Source: Cloeon dipterum (lineage: Eukaryota; Arthropoda; Insecta; Ephemeroptera; Baetidae). Taken from it: a DNA stretch of 64,000 nt. Below the pieces are notes generated by a model that saw only the letters and a program-made list of their open reading frames with translations, was not told the DNA's origin and searched no databases. The position numbers and the translations under genes were made by a program. Shown piece by piece: positions 1-11,552 of this stretch (positions are counted from its first letter, which is position 1; each line of letters starts with the position of its first letter). The DNA is taken from the NCBI RefSeq assembly GCF_949628265.1, contig NC_088790.1, positions 7,134,545 through 7,198,544 of the forward strand. Direction: 5' to 3'.

Positions 1-514
1 TTATTTAAAAATAGCTAGGCCAAAAATTTTTTCCCAAAATTGTTAACTCATCTTTATAAATTTCTACGAAATTAAAAAATAATTTAATATGTTGCATGAT
101 CGTAGTTAGCTTAAAATAATAGCCAAATATTTTTTCCTAATACGAATTATTTTGCATTAATAATAGAGCATAGACTGACCAAGCCTAAAGAGAGCATTTT
201 TTGCACAACAAATAATACGATTTGAACTAGCCGTTTCAGCCAATAAATGCGCAGAAGTCCTACGTGGTACCTGCGCATTTTTATTTCGTGAAATTTTTTT
301 CTGTGTGAGTGCTTTAAGATGTAATAAAACTTATTGGGGACCAGAATGAAAGATTATAAAGTAATAATAATTGCAAAATTGTCGACACCACGAAAGTTGG
401 CTCAAGTGGTTTTTATAGTCACATATCTGATAACAAATACACCTTAAAACTTTTTTCAGTACAAGTTTCGTAAGAAAAAATATTATTTAATTATCCTTTC
501 CTGTATAATTTTAG
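1..514. other. AT-rich sequence upstream of the first gene
   Basis: No coding exon can be supported here. It should contain the start-codon and signal-peptide exon of the odorant-binding protein that follows, because the first exon I can read (from 515) enters in phase 0 and lacks a start. A short open stretch from the ATG at 346 ends at a possible donor after five codons, but it would not give a convincing signal peptide. The true first exon may lie here or before the window. Confidence 0.4.
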
Positions 515-2363
515 GTTGTTGGACTTGCTGGAGCGTCACTCCCTCGTGGTAATTTTGAATGCGAAATATCGCTCTCAAGTGTATTTTTTGAATTATATTT
601 TAGCTAGATCAGGGCGTGGTGACTCAGTCCTTGAAGAATTTATCGAAGAATCAAGCACACCTGAAGTTGAGACCACGTCTGAAATGACGACAACCACAAA
701 GCAGAAGAAGGTTAACTGTGGCAACCAAAATTTCGAGGTGAGTATATGCTGCAATATAATGAGCTTTTCATGTTGGCATCAACACCTATTTGGCGCACAT
801 ATATCATTGTTAATCCTATGATAACATTAAGATAGCCACTTGAGCATCATTAACGGATTATGTATACTATACCTGAACTGACGAATAGTGCTCTTCGTCA
901 TTCGATTGCTTTTAAGTACCTGGCCGCCACCATCACGTATCTCTTCTGTGATGCTTGTATTTTTATTCTTCTCAAACGCATCTACATATTCAGATTCAGG
1001 TGTTCTTTTATTTTGTTAAACCAAGTATATTTACAGGGGTGGCTCTTAAAATATGTCAGGTATTGCCTTTTTAGGCTGTTAAACATAATCATAATCATAG
1101 ACGGAAAAATTCGTCCAGGTCATAGAATTGGTGATTCTGCTGCTTGACATTGGAGATAAACTCTTTGCTATCATCAATTAGTTTAATTGACCTTGGAAGC
1201 GCGTTGAAGTGTCTTGGTTACATATGCTCGCTGGGTTTTGCACCACCTGTTTCAAATTACATGGTTTAACGTACAGATCATTTTGACATGCGTTATATTC
1301 TCTTCTTCGAGTCCATACCGCCTTTATGAGGAACATCTCTCTATTGTTTGGGAAATCTGCGGGGTACTTTTTGAGGAATTTCATGCATTCGAGGATGTAC
1401 AAGGAATACACTGTCATAATATTAAGCTCACAAAAGAGGTCACGACACGACTCAAGGGGTCTGTTGCTCCTACCAAAATACTTGCCACACATGGCCCGGA
1501 TCACTCTGCTTTTTTGAGCAATGAATACAGTTTTCATGTGGCTATGATCAAATGAAATTGTTCTATATATATTATTATATATATATATTATATATATATA
1601 TATATTAATTTCAATCAATCGAAATTCATGTCTATTTTTAGCGCACTGCTGATGAATGTTGCCTGTTGCCTGCAAATGATCTTTTCCCGATGGAAACAAC
1701 TCAGAAAGAGTGTAACAAAAAACAGGATAAAAAAGCTGACACTCTCTTGAATGGTGTCATGCTAAACAGACTGCAAAGTTCCCGTAAAAATTACCAGCTT
1801 GATTATTCTGGCCGGATCTTGGGTATTTATTTTTTATGAAAATCAATTGTAAACTAATTATGAAATTGTGCTAGGCAAGATTTTTGGACCTGGAGTGGTA
1901 ATTTAATAGAAATAGGTTGTCAGAGAACAACTGTAAATTAATATTTTGATTTCAGTGTTTCGCTGAATGTGTCTTTCAGTCAAATAATTTGGTAAAAATA
2001 TAATATGAAAAAGAGAGCAAATAATCTAAATACTAAAAAAAACAATTTCAGATGGATCCCTCTGGCGATATTGACTTTGATAAAACGCTTGAATTCATTA
2101 CCAGAAACAAGCCTGACCCATGGAAATCAATTTTAGTTGATGCTGTTTCCATTTGCAAAAACTTCACTGATGGTACGTTTCAATTTTATTATAGTTGTAC
2201 TCAATTTAAATCTTCATTGAACAATGTATCATTATTGATTTGTAGCAACTACCGTCAAAGAAATTACTTTCCGCGAAAACCGAAAAACGAAGACTTGTAA
2301 ATTAGAGTCCGTCCACGTCATTCAGTGTTTGCAAGCCGTCATTACTCTGGTGCGTTTAACAAT

Positions 2364-2444
<81 letters not shown>

Positions 2445-2709
2445 GGGTTGGTCTTGCTCATAATAATAATGAAAAATCGGATTTTTTCAGAACTGTCCTG
2501 AGGGTTTGCCCAATGACCACGGTAATTAAATATAAAGTTGCCATATTACTTAATATATAAAATGTACACATTTTTTAGAGAAAAACAAGAAGTGCAGAGA
2601 ATCGGTGGACAACTTACAGACCTGTGTCAGTCATATTGACCAGAAAATCACGCGAACTGAATATCTGAAGAAATATTTGAACAAGAAATCATCAGCATTG
2701 GAAAACTAA
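515..2709 (+). CDS. Odorant-binding protein, Plus-C-like, 5' incomplete
   Basis: Exons read: 515-548, 604-737, 1642-1822 (end uncertain), about 1954-1989, 2052-2172, 2246-2349, 2491-2521, 2579-2709; AATAAA near 2752. Odorant-binding proteins are small secreted helical carriers of hydrophobic ligands, and the Plus-C subgroup has extra cysteines. I count about 12 cysteines, including an ECC pair in the third exon, a CFAEC motif in the fourth and a closing C-x8-C in the last exon. The first exon reads like the end of a signal peptide (VVGLAGASLPRA), followed by a Ser/Thr-rich linker. Most exon phases agree. The exception is exon 3 to 4: the obvious donor after 1822 leaves phase 1, while exon 4 is open only in phase 0. 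The donor may be non-obvious or the gene may be damaged. Family call good, exact model moderate. Confidence 0.72.
1564..1606. repeat. Short (AT)n tract
   Basis: Interrupted AT dinucleotide repeat in the long intron before the third readable exon of the odorant-binding protein gene. Confidence 0.85.
2366..2442. repeat. (AT)n microsatellite in an intron
   Basis: An almost pure alternating AT run of about 75 bases lies within the intron between the two exons that end at 2349 and start at 2491 of the odorant-binding protein gene. It leaves the acceptor tract intact. Confidence 0.95.
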
Positions 2710-3217
2710 CTTAAGGAAAACCTTAAATTGTTGCAAAACCTGTATACTGTTGAATAAATTTAACATTTGTTACGGTTACTTAAAAAATAATTTTATTTGT
2801 ATGTTTCCTTCGCATTTTGTTTCACAATTTTAAAATCAGCAAAACGAAACTTAATTCAGTGAGCTAAAGGAAATTGTTAAACCTGCAATAAAAGATAAAG
2901 CCATGAATTTTTAAGTTTCATCATGTTGAATAACGAAAATATGGAAATTATAAAATGAAAGCAATTATTCCAGTTGTCTTTAAAATGAGTTTTACAATAT
3001 TTTACTCAAAGAGCGTATATATTTTTGCAGTTGGATTTTAGCGCGCAGCCGCAGACTCGGGTGGTGCTCATTCAATTCAAATTGAGCACAAGAAGAGCCG
3101 GAGTACGCACTATAGTCGTTCGTTGTTTGTCTCGAACGATGATGTCAATAAGCACTTTGTGATAAGGCTTGTTTTTTTGCTTTCCACTTGTAAGGAATCA
3201 CTCTTGCACACCAAAAA

Positions 3218-5099
3218 ATGGCATTCCCTGAGCAAATTGACGACCCGCCCCTGAAGCACCTTTTCGACGTAAGCGAGGGTGCTGGCTTGGAGCAGGAGGG
3301 TGTCATCCGACTGACTGCTGGCGCGCCGGGGCCCTCCCTGTTGCAAGCATGCTCTGAGGTTTTCAAGCAAGCCTGGGCGCGCACTTTGGTATAATTTCGC
3401 AACATTACTTTATGGCAAAATAATAATTACAATTTCGTATCTTTCGTGTCACTTGAGTAACAAAATGTCGTAAACCCCTGATAACTTAATCATTTTTCCA
3501 CGAAAGCAATCGTACTTTTCGTCCATATTTATCTATAATAAAGACCCCGCATAATGAACAAATAGTGGAACAATTCTAGGAAGCCTTTCAAATTTGTTAT
3601 CAATTTTTATTGCAAAAATTTATTTTATTGATTGATTCAACGAAAAAGACACTGAAATATTGATTTATAACTTCAATATGTATTTATTTTAGGAAAAGTG
3701 TAATGACGTGAATGTTTTTCAATATGGTATTGCTGCTGGCTCATGGGAATTCAGAGAAGAACTTTCGAAATTTCTTACTGAAAGCTATGGTGAGAGTGTT
3801 CGCAGGTGGGTGTTCATGTTGATTTCTAAGAAATGCTGAAAATATAAAAATTATTTGCAAAATTTTGCTCTACAGGTCTGACCTGATTTTGACATGTGGA
3901 GCAACACATGGCTTGCAAATTATTTTGAACACGCTGCTGGCGCCAGGTGGGATGATTTTTGTGGAGAACGCTACCTACATGATTGCTCTTGACGTTTTTA
4001 AAGAATTTCCATCGTCCTCGATAGAATCTGGTATTCATTTTAAAAGTTTAAAGTCAATTTATAGAATTTTATAATTTCTCCTAGTTGAATTGGACGCAAA
4101 CGGAATAGATCCTGAAGATTTTGAGAAAAAGATCATGCAATGGAAAAATGCAAAAAATTGGATCACTTCAGAAGAAAAGCCGTTTTGGGCGATGTTGTAC
4201 TGCATTCCAGCGTTTCAAAATCCTACAGGCACTAGCTTGAGTCACAGTAAAAAACACAATTTGTTTCTATTTTGTGCAAAAAAGTGGCTGATGTACGTTT
4301 TATTATATTTTATTAGCGCGGTGTCTCCGCTTAATTGAACTTGCAAGAAAGCACGATGTGCTCATCCTCTGCGATGACGTTTACAATTTATTAGCCCATA
4401 ATAATCCACCAAGGCGCCTTTTTGCTTACGACAGGCCTGACGTGTACACTTTCGGTGGACACGTCATATCTAACGGCACTTTTTCCAAAATTCTAACGCC
4501 TGGAGTCCGAATTGGCTGGTTGGAAGTACCACCAAGAATCGCTGAGAGACTGAGAAAATCGTACTATACGGATTGTTGTGAAAAATCACACCCCTTACTG
4601 AAAAATCTTATCTTTTCAGGGGCATTTTGCGAAGCAGTGGCTCTGTGAACCATTTTATGTCAGCAGTTGTGACCTCAATAATGGAAATGGGCTTACAGAA
4701 ACAACACCTTGAATTATTACGCTCGACCTTCAAGGTTAAAATAAATAATTAAAATAATATGGTTCGCGAGCATTGGAAGTAGCGAAAATGTATAAATTTA
4801 TGTTTTAGGAGAGAATGCTATCCCTAATGGAAGTGCTTGGCGAAAATTTGCCCAAGAGCTGCACATTCCACAGATCCGAAGGAGGATACTACATTTGGCT
4901 GGAGCTTCCTGAAGGAACTGATGCAGCAGACTTCTGCAACTTCAGTGCTGAGCACTTCAAAGCCACTGCTTATGCTGGGAAATACTTTTCAAAATCTAAA
5001 ACCAGCTGCATGAGACTAGCAGTGGCCTACCATGTGAAAGATGACTTAAAGAAAGCAGCTGAATTGATTTGTAAAGCACTGCATGCGTACCTCAAATAA
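3218..5099 (+). CDS. PLP-dependent class I/II aminotransferase (2-aminoadipate / YER152C-like)
   Basis: Seven exons (3218-3388, 3693-3805, 3876-4030, 4085-4246, 4317-4560, 4620-4734, 4809-5099) join with consistent phases into about 416 residues. It is a fold-type I pyridoxal-phosphate enzyme. The substrate-side motif QNPTG lies near residue 192, the cofactor-binding DDVY near 220-223, and the Schiff-base lysine is probably K258 in NGTFSK, followed by the conserved GVRIGW arginine stretch. The glycine-serine segment SGSVNHF is typical of the 2-aminoadipate transaminase/YER152C-like branch. The start is the first ATG of the open exon; no targeting peptide is evident, so a cytosolic enzyme is likely. 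AATAAA at 5116. The exact amino-acid substrate cannot be told from sequence. Confidence 0.9.
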
Positions 5100-5238
5100 A
5101 GTTCTTCAATTTAACAATAAAAGTATAGCAATATGTCCTTATTTTTTTCATAATGATGATAGGTGTTGATCAGACTTTGAACTTAAGTGCGTGTTATCGT
5201 AAAAGATATAATTTTCAGATTAAAGAATTGCTTCACAC

Positions 5239-6171
5239 ATGAAACAGCTCAAAATGAATATATTTTTCGCAATTTTCGTAACCCTTGCTCACTTTGTTAG
5301 ACCTTCTGACTCGCAGGTAAATTAAAATTAGATCTAAATAACCTAAATAAGCAAACGCTTCAATATTCCCTAAAGTACTGGCAACGAGATTTAGCAACAG
5401 ATGTCGAATTGGCGGAAGCAAGGTTACTGGATACACGGGCAAGCACGCAAGAGTATTTGGACATAATGAACGACATCGAAGACATTTTGTGGACTAAGGT
5501 CCAGCCAGGCGTTTCAAGCATCCAAGAAAACTTGCCCTTCATCCAGGTTAGCGGAAAATCCAAGTTAAGCTTCTATTTAAATCTGTTTTGAAATTTCTAC
5601 AGATCTCTTTTGCCGACATTCAAAATATTCAAACTCAAATCAACCAGGCATCATCAGTTCTAGTGTATCAAGCAAAGCTCCAGGGAAAAGCTCTAGTGAA
5701 GCATTTGCGGGTACTCAATGAAACTGAATTGACTCTTACATCCGAATCATTTGACAGTAAGGCTGATTAAAATTGTTTCAACGCCCATTAACATAACCTT
5801 AACAGATCTATTGAATAACCGAGATGGTCTCGTAGCACAGGGAAATAATGTGATTGAAGCTCATGATAATGCAATGCAGCTTTCAAACGCCGAGGTGATT
5901 GCTTTCAACGGCTTGCTCGACTCAATTTTGGAGGGTCAGGTACGCAACAGCTAATCCATTGACACTTAAAAAATTGCCATTGTTTTAATAACCAAATCGG
6001 TCTCTTTTCAAGAATGGAACTGCTGTCGACGCCATAAAAATATCAATGAACGATATCAACACTGAACTCTACACGCTGGGTTCGGATATTTCTTGGAATG
6101 CTGATCAAGTGGTCGAAACTACGCAACTCCTGATTGAAGCTATTGATCTCATTTTGGGACAGTTGCCTTGA
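5239..6171 (+). CDS. Small secreted helical protein, unrecognised
   Basis: Five exons (5239-5316, 5376-5546, 5603-5756, 5806-5939, 6013-6171) join in phase into about 231 residues. Residues 1-26 form a signal peptide: basic start, the core NIFFAIFVTLAHFV, and a probable cut near SDSQ at the first exon end. The mature chain has no cysteine that I can see. It is rich in Asn, Gln, Leu and Ala with heptad-like spacing, suggesting a bundle of amphipathic helices. An alternative start at the second Met (5254) would also leave a signal peptide. AATAAA at about 6190. I do not recognise a family. A haemolymph, gut or salivary secreted protein is possible, but function is unknown. It lies tail-to-tail with DDA1. 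Confidence 0.8.
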
Positions 6172-6195
6172 AACAGGGATATTTTGCCAAATAAA

Positions 6196-6761
6196 ATAAA
6201 TTTGGCTAAGTTACAATGAAATGTATGTACCTTCTATTATTACAAACAATCAAAGAAATAAGTTTAGCACATAATTATAATATACAATGTGGCTTAATTT
6301 TCAATCTTTGACAGTATCATCAGTATCTGTTTAAGCCATCCTCATGAGATAATACTATCAAATGGGTCATAAAAAGAATCCAAGACTTTTCTTCAAAAAT
6401 GTATCATGAAAGACAGAGATGATGTTTGTGCAGTATTGAAAAGCTGGAGAATAGTAGGATTATTTTCAACCATGAAATCTAGCAATTTCTGAACGAAATG
6501 CACACAATGAGGCAAATAAAATGCAACAATCTTGGCACAAATATTTAACATAGGCAAAACTCTATTGATTTGAGAGAAAGAGATTGCATCAATAATTTCA
6601 GCTGCTATGATCAGGGTTTGCAAGGACCACAGTGAATAGGCTTATTAAAAGGAGAGGCGTCATCCACGGAAGGTGTTTGAGTGAACAAGATAATATCAAA
6701 TCAAGTCAAACGATTGTGGCCCCCAATGTTCTGGAACTGACACCATTGTGAACTCTTAGCT
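6196..6761. other. Convergent intergenic / 3' UTR sequence
   Basis: This stretch lies between the end of the secreted-protein gene (+) and the stop of DDA1 (-), so it should hold the 3' UTR of DDA1. A 76-codon minus-strand open frame is present at 6393-6623, but it has no recognisable motif, no phase-compatible splice link and no family match that I know. Confidence 0.6.
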
Positions 6762-7431
6762 TTAATGCCGAGCGTCGTTGCTTGAATGGCCAGCAGCTGG
6801 ATTCGCACTAGATGAGCCTGAGCTGCCGTTGTCCAATCTTGGCCTTTTTCTCGAGCCAGCTTCATCTACAGCTTCCAGATTCAAGTGGTCTCGTTTTTTG
6901 TGATGACTCTGCAAGTTAATTTAATTAATTTTGTGCACTCGCCAGTTAAAAGCTTAATTCAAACTTTTTTATCCCACTGTTGATGAAGGTATCGGAGTAG
7001 AATGTTAGTCTTCTCAGTAACAATAACTGCAAAATTATCGAATTCGGTTAAAAGCTTAATCCACGTGTAGTTGCAACGTTAAGTATCATACCTTGATCCG
7101 AGGGGTGGTCTACAGTAGGAAGGTATACCGAGGGCCTCTTAGCATTGTTCCTGATGCCCCCATCATTGTGGTATTTAGTAAAGTTGTTCTCGTTGTACGA
7201 GGGTAGGCCTTTCAAGAAGTCGGTAACTGACTGCAAAGTTAAATATTTAACATAGAGCAGGAATCGAAATTTAAATCGTGCTTTGTTTACGGCCAAGCAG
7301 ATGCGGGCCAATTCATTGTTTTGCAAAGAAAATGATTAAAAATTTAAAAATAACGAAATAGTGGACGTTCCTTTGTATTTCTAGCTACTTGTAATTAAAA
7401 ATTGCTAGACGCAAAATGTTTTATTTACCAT
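6762..7431 (-). CDS. DDA1: DET1- and DDB1-associated protein 1
   Basis: Coding exons on the minus strand: 7431-7429 (ATG only), 7230-7092, 7026-6965, 6908-6762; phases agree and give about 116 residues, close to the family size of about 100. The protein is a small subunit of the DDB1-CUL4 (CRL4) ubiquitin ligase and binds DDB1. Family hallmarks are easy to read: the N-terminal DFLKGLP, the KRPSVYLPT block, the helix [19 protein letters not shown], and a basic/Ser-rich tail containing RKRPRLD. The initiator exon encodes only methionine: ATG is followed at once by GTAAAT, and the next exon starts [10 protein letters not shown] in phase 0. It is divergent from CEP120, with about 740 bases between the two start codons. 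Confidence 0.95.
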
Positions 7432-8172
7432 TTTTGTTAGTAATTTTACGACGTCAATGTTGTTCCACCATTCACGCAATCAGCTTTTACTCCGATTCTC
7501 ATCTGTCTGCGACAGTAAACACATCAGCGGCGCGAAACTTTGAAACTCCTGCTTCACGCACGGTACTCACGGTAGATTCAGGGCAGACAAAGCAAAGCAA
7601 AACACAACTCGATTTATGCGAGAAAGCGGTGTTGGAATTACATACTTAATAACGTTTTAATTTTGTTCCTGTAAGTGGTGATTATGATATTGCATACGTT
7701 ATTACTGTATGTAGATAATGTATGTATCTTAATCATATGTAACTGATCTTTTCATAATTCAGTGAGCGTCCACGTATGTATCTATGTACTTTTTGTGACT
7801 CGATTTAGCAATTTAACATTTAATAAATTTAATTTCTAAAAAGCTTTCATTCCTTGTTTCAAATCTTTCACTGCATGATATGTATAATGGATTCATTCAT
7901 TTTTCGTGGGAATACAAGAATTTTAAGCGGCATATTTCGTTATTTTATCAAGTTAATCATTATTTGTTGCGCTAAAATTTGGACGATTTTTTGTGTGTAG
8001 TTAAAGTTCATACGAACAGATTACATATTGTTTTATGAATGCTTTAATCTAACTAATTTTAACAATCCGTTTTTAAGGAGTGACCCAATATGGATTTGAA
8101 AAAAATTCTTTGCTGCATATAAGCGTTGGAAGCTCTCTGAGTAGTGACTGAGATCACAAACTTCAATCGAAA
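7432..8172. promoter_or_regulatory. Shared divergent promoter region of DDA1 and CEP120
   Basis: Head-to-head spacing of about 740 bases between the ATG of DDA1 (-) and that of CEP120 (+). It must contain both 5' UTRs and promoters. I could not identify a TATA box or a defined motif. A 77-codon plus-strand frame starting at 7416 overlaps the DDA1 start exon and is judged spurious. Confidence 0.5.
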
Positions 8173-10971
8173 ATGACCCAAGTCTTACGACTTGTTCTGC
8201 AAATTATTGAAGGTATACATTTTGTCAAATCGAAAACATTTTTTTTTTTTCAAATAAATAATTCTTGTTCCTTCAGGCACTAATTTTCATTTGCTGGAGC
8301 CTAACTCTTCGTTGGTTCTGCAAGGAAAACTAGACGGAGTAGGTCTTAAAACAGAACCTGTAGCACTTTCTTCTGCAAATGGACTGCGTCTGGAAATTGG
8401 CGAGGAACTGATTTGGAAGATAAGCCAAAGGAATTTCCAACGGTTCGTTTCCTCCATTCCTCAAACAATTTTAAACCTTTAGATATATATTTTCCAGGTA
8501 TTATCATCAGTGCAACTAAAACGGCATTTTGTTTAACATTGAAACTTATATTTTTAATCAGTTTTGCCCTTTAAAAGCTACAATTTTGATGACTTTGTTG
8601 GCTTCATTCATATCCAATATCATTGTTTGTCAGGATCAAGGCGTCCAAGGCCCTTAAGTTGGAGTGTTTCAATGTCGGCCCTGGAAGCAGCATTAAAAGT
8701 GTTGGCTACATTATCATTAACCTCAAATCGGTTTCTGAACACGCACAGGTAAAAGCAAGCTAGATATTTCTTTCGTCGATTGCAAAAATGTATCCATTTG
8801 TTCTTAGTGCGGATGGCGTCGACTGCTTGGTAGCAGCTCTCCAGCTCAGTCATGTCCTCAACTGCTGTTGTCAGTGTCTCTTCTAGATTCCAATAGGAGC
8901 AAGAAAGAAGAGCAAAAGGTTCATTGAAATGAACCGTGATAAATAATTCAATACTTTGATTTTATTAGCAGGCTCTATCTCTGGATAAGAGGGTGGAAGA
9001 CATCAGTGGGAGGCCAACTGAGCTCAATTTGAAAAATGGAATATCATACATAGGCAGTGAACGCTTCTGCAAGGAGCGATTTCAGTTCAGCTGCACTTTG
9101 ATCAGCTTAGCCATTCCACCTCAGGTGAATATTTTAACGTTGCCCTAAATTATTTGGAAGTGACCGCCATTCATTTCAGATACTGCAACCAGAGAGCGCT
9201 AGATTACAGCTAAAACTATTTGGACAGACACTCACTACCAATCAGTTTGACATAGTCGAGCCAAAAACTGTTCTCAACAAAACTTTTGTGTTTGACATCT
9301 TCAGCAAGACTCCAATTCTTGTTCAGTTTCTCAGTGAAAATCCGATTATGGAAGTTGCCCTGACTCAAGAAAACAGGACTGTTTTGGAAACAAGCCACTT
9401 CCTCGCCATTGAGCTCGGACAACCGATGACCACAGACCTTTTTTTCAAGGGCTGCAATAGGGACCCTCAACCTAAAGTGACTGTAGCCTTTTCAATTCAG
9501 CCTCTTCGAGAGGTAGAAGAAGTCAATACCAAGGAAGTTCAGAGGGAGGCTGAGATTCACTCGCCGTTTGCCCCAAGTGCGCCAATTTTACTTGAAGATG
9601 ACACTGAAATTGAAATCATTAGCGAATACAGCAAGAACTTTGAAACTGAGTCTGATATGGCTGATGATCCCGCACCGTTGCCATTGAAAATGAATCCCAA
9701 GCCCACTGCAAACAAAGAAGTTGTGCATAGGTATTTGCATCCAGAATCACACAGGACCCAGCACTATGACGGTAATCTGTCTGTGACTTACAATGTAGCT
9801 TTTTTCATGGAGTTTATTAGGTGATGGAGTGGCAGCAATTAGTGACAGGGAACGCATGGTAAAGGTCGTGGAAGAGTTGGAGGAGTGGAAACTACGTCAC
9901 AAAATTCTGTTTACTGAAGAGGTATGAAATTTACACTTTATTTGGATAATTTATAAAATATGATACACTTCATACTATAGATGGAAGCCAAGAGGGAAGA
10001 AATGATGAGGGCCTGGGAGCACCAAATGACTAAAAGACAAGAGGAGCTTGAGTTTGAGAAGGTCAAATCGATTGAAAAGTCCAAGGAATATGCCGCAAGC
10101 CTTGAGGAAGAAATTGCCAAATTAAAACTCAAAGGAAAAGATGTGGAAAGAGAGGATGAGAAGGTTTTTATTTTCATAGATTTTACGCTTTGTGTTAAAA
10201 TAGTCCTTTTTAGTTTAAAAGCTACCGAAGAAAGATGGAAGAGAAGCTGGAAGAAAAAGATAGAACTCTGAAGAAACAGCAATTAGAGTCAGAGTCAAAA
10301 GTAATTTTGATACAGACTTGAGTTACTTATATCTAATTTATTAAAAATAACATTAGATGTCCATCTTGGTTTACCAGAACAAAAAACTGCAGGAAAGAGC
10401 TGAATTGCTGGAGGCAGAGTGCGCGAAATTAAAGAAAATCCAAAAAAGCAGCGAGTCTGCTGAAATAATAGAGCTGAAGGAAAAAATGGTGAGTACTATT
10501 TTTGTGATTGGCTAGGGATTTAGTGTACATCTCTACTCCTTTTCCAGCGTGACATGGAGCAGAATCTTAAAAAGGCCCAAGAGGAGAAGGCGAGGATCAC
10601 AAAAGAGTGGGCCAAAAGTCAGCGACAGGCGGTTGGGGCCAAGGACCATTCTACTCATTGCTTTAAAAACATAAATAGGTATGTGCCACTTTTGTGATTC
10701 AATATCTAACTAATATTATAAAAAATGCAGTGAGTCATTCTTTCCTGATCAAGAAAGAGTAAGATTGATGCAGGAGAAGATCTCCCTGGAGAAACTGCAG
10801 CAAGAGTTGTTGCAAATGAAGCAAAGACCAACTCAAACTGAGGTCATCAATACCAGGAAACTGCTAGAGCAGAGAGATGCCCTGCTGAAAACTGGGATGT
10901 ACAACGAGCAAAGTGAAGTGGTGCAGTCCTTGGACGAAGCCATAAAGAGTGCGAGAAATAAAGAGGACTGA
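8173..10971 (+). CDS. CEP120: Centrosomal protein CEP120, short form
   Basis: Twelve exons (8173-8212, 8277-8442, 8634-8748, 8808-8918, 8972-9124, 9180-9771, 9821-9921, 9981-10163, 10214-10300, 10357-10488, 10548-10678, 10731-10971) join in phase into about 683 residues. CEP120 is a centriole-elongation and cilium-assembly factor. The N-terminal C2A-like domain is clear (VLQIIEG at residues 8-14, then KALKLECF and VGYIIINL). It is followed by the second conserved block, the DUF3668 region (about residues 150-320). The C-terminal half is charged coiled coil (EELEEWK, QEELEFEKVK), ending in the family tail RDALLKTGMYNEQ and DEAI. Vertebrate CEP120 is near 1,000 residues; a third C2 domain found there between the second block and the coiled coil is absent here. 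The acceptor before 8972 is TAGCAG, so a one-codon NAGNAG choice exists. Confidence 0.92.
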
Positions 10972-11552
10972 GTGGACGTTTTGATTAAATCACTGTCTAT
11001 TGTGCCACAAGTTATTTGCACGTCAGTTGTATTTTGAGCCTGTGATGTTCCTTGATTGTGTAAGCCGCTACGCTAAGTTTCCTTTCGGCACGCAAATATA
11101 GCTGTTTACACATTGATAAGCAAGCAGGATGGTGAGTGTGTCATGCAGACCCGTGTATTTGTACCTGACATGCTCCAGAGATGAGCAGATGGCCTAAGTT
11201 AAGCTTGTGTTATTGTGCAGTAGAAACCGTTTTGAAACAGGAGGATCTTTAACTCCTGATGTGATTTTATAACACATAATTTCCGCAGGTAATTACACCA
11301 TTTAAATTGTATCGTGACATCAATAGTGTACTTTGCAACGCAGTTGTATTTTTATTGAATGGCAATAAGCCTGACCAAATAATGCAATTAAATTTCTTAA
11401 TATCTTTTTAAAATAGCAAGCCTTCTTTCTTTATCTCTGTCATTTAAGTCGTAAAAGTGATGAAATGCACGGCTGTTCTCCCTTTGACGATTTCCTCTGC
11501 TCGCTCCATATCGCAGTCGATTCATTTTAAAAGTGGTTTGTAGGCCAAAGTG
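10972..11552. other. Intergenic: CEP120 3' UTR and transporter 5' region
   Basis: No coding potential recognised. It should contain the CEP120 polyadenylation site and the promoter and 5' UTR of the transporter that follows on the same strand. No canonical AATAAA stands out close to the CEP120 stop. Confidence 0.5.

Noticed and set aside
1178-1699. 173-codon minus-strand open frame
   Set aside because: It covers an AT microsatellite and is antisense to a well-supported odorant-binding protein exon.
6393-6623. 76-codon minus-strand frame downstream of DDA1
   Set aside because: It lies after the DDA1 stop on the same strand, so it is most likely 3' UTR.
7416-7649. 77-codon plus-strand frame with a hydrophobic start
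   Set aside because: It is antisense to the DDA1 start exon and the promoter; no cysteine or family pattern and no splice continuation.
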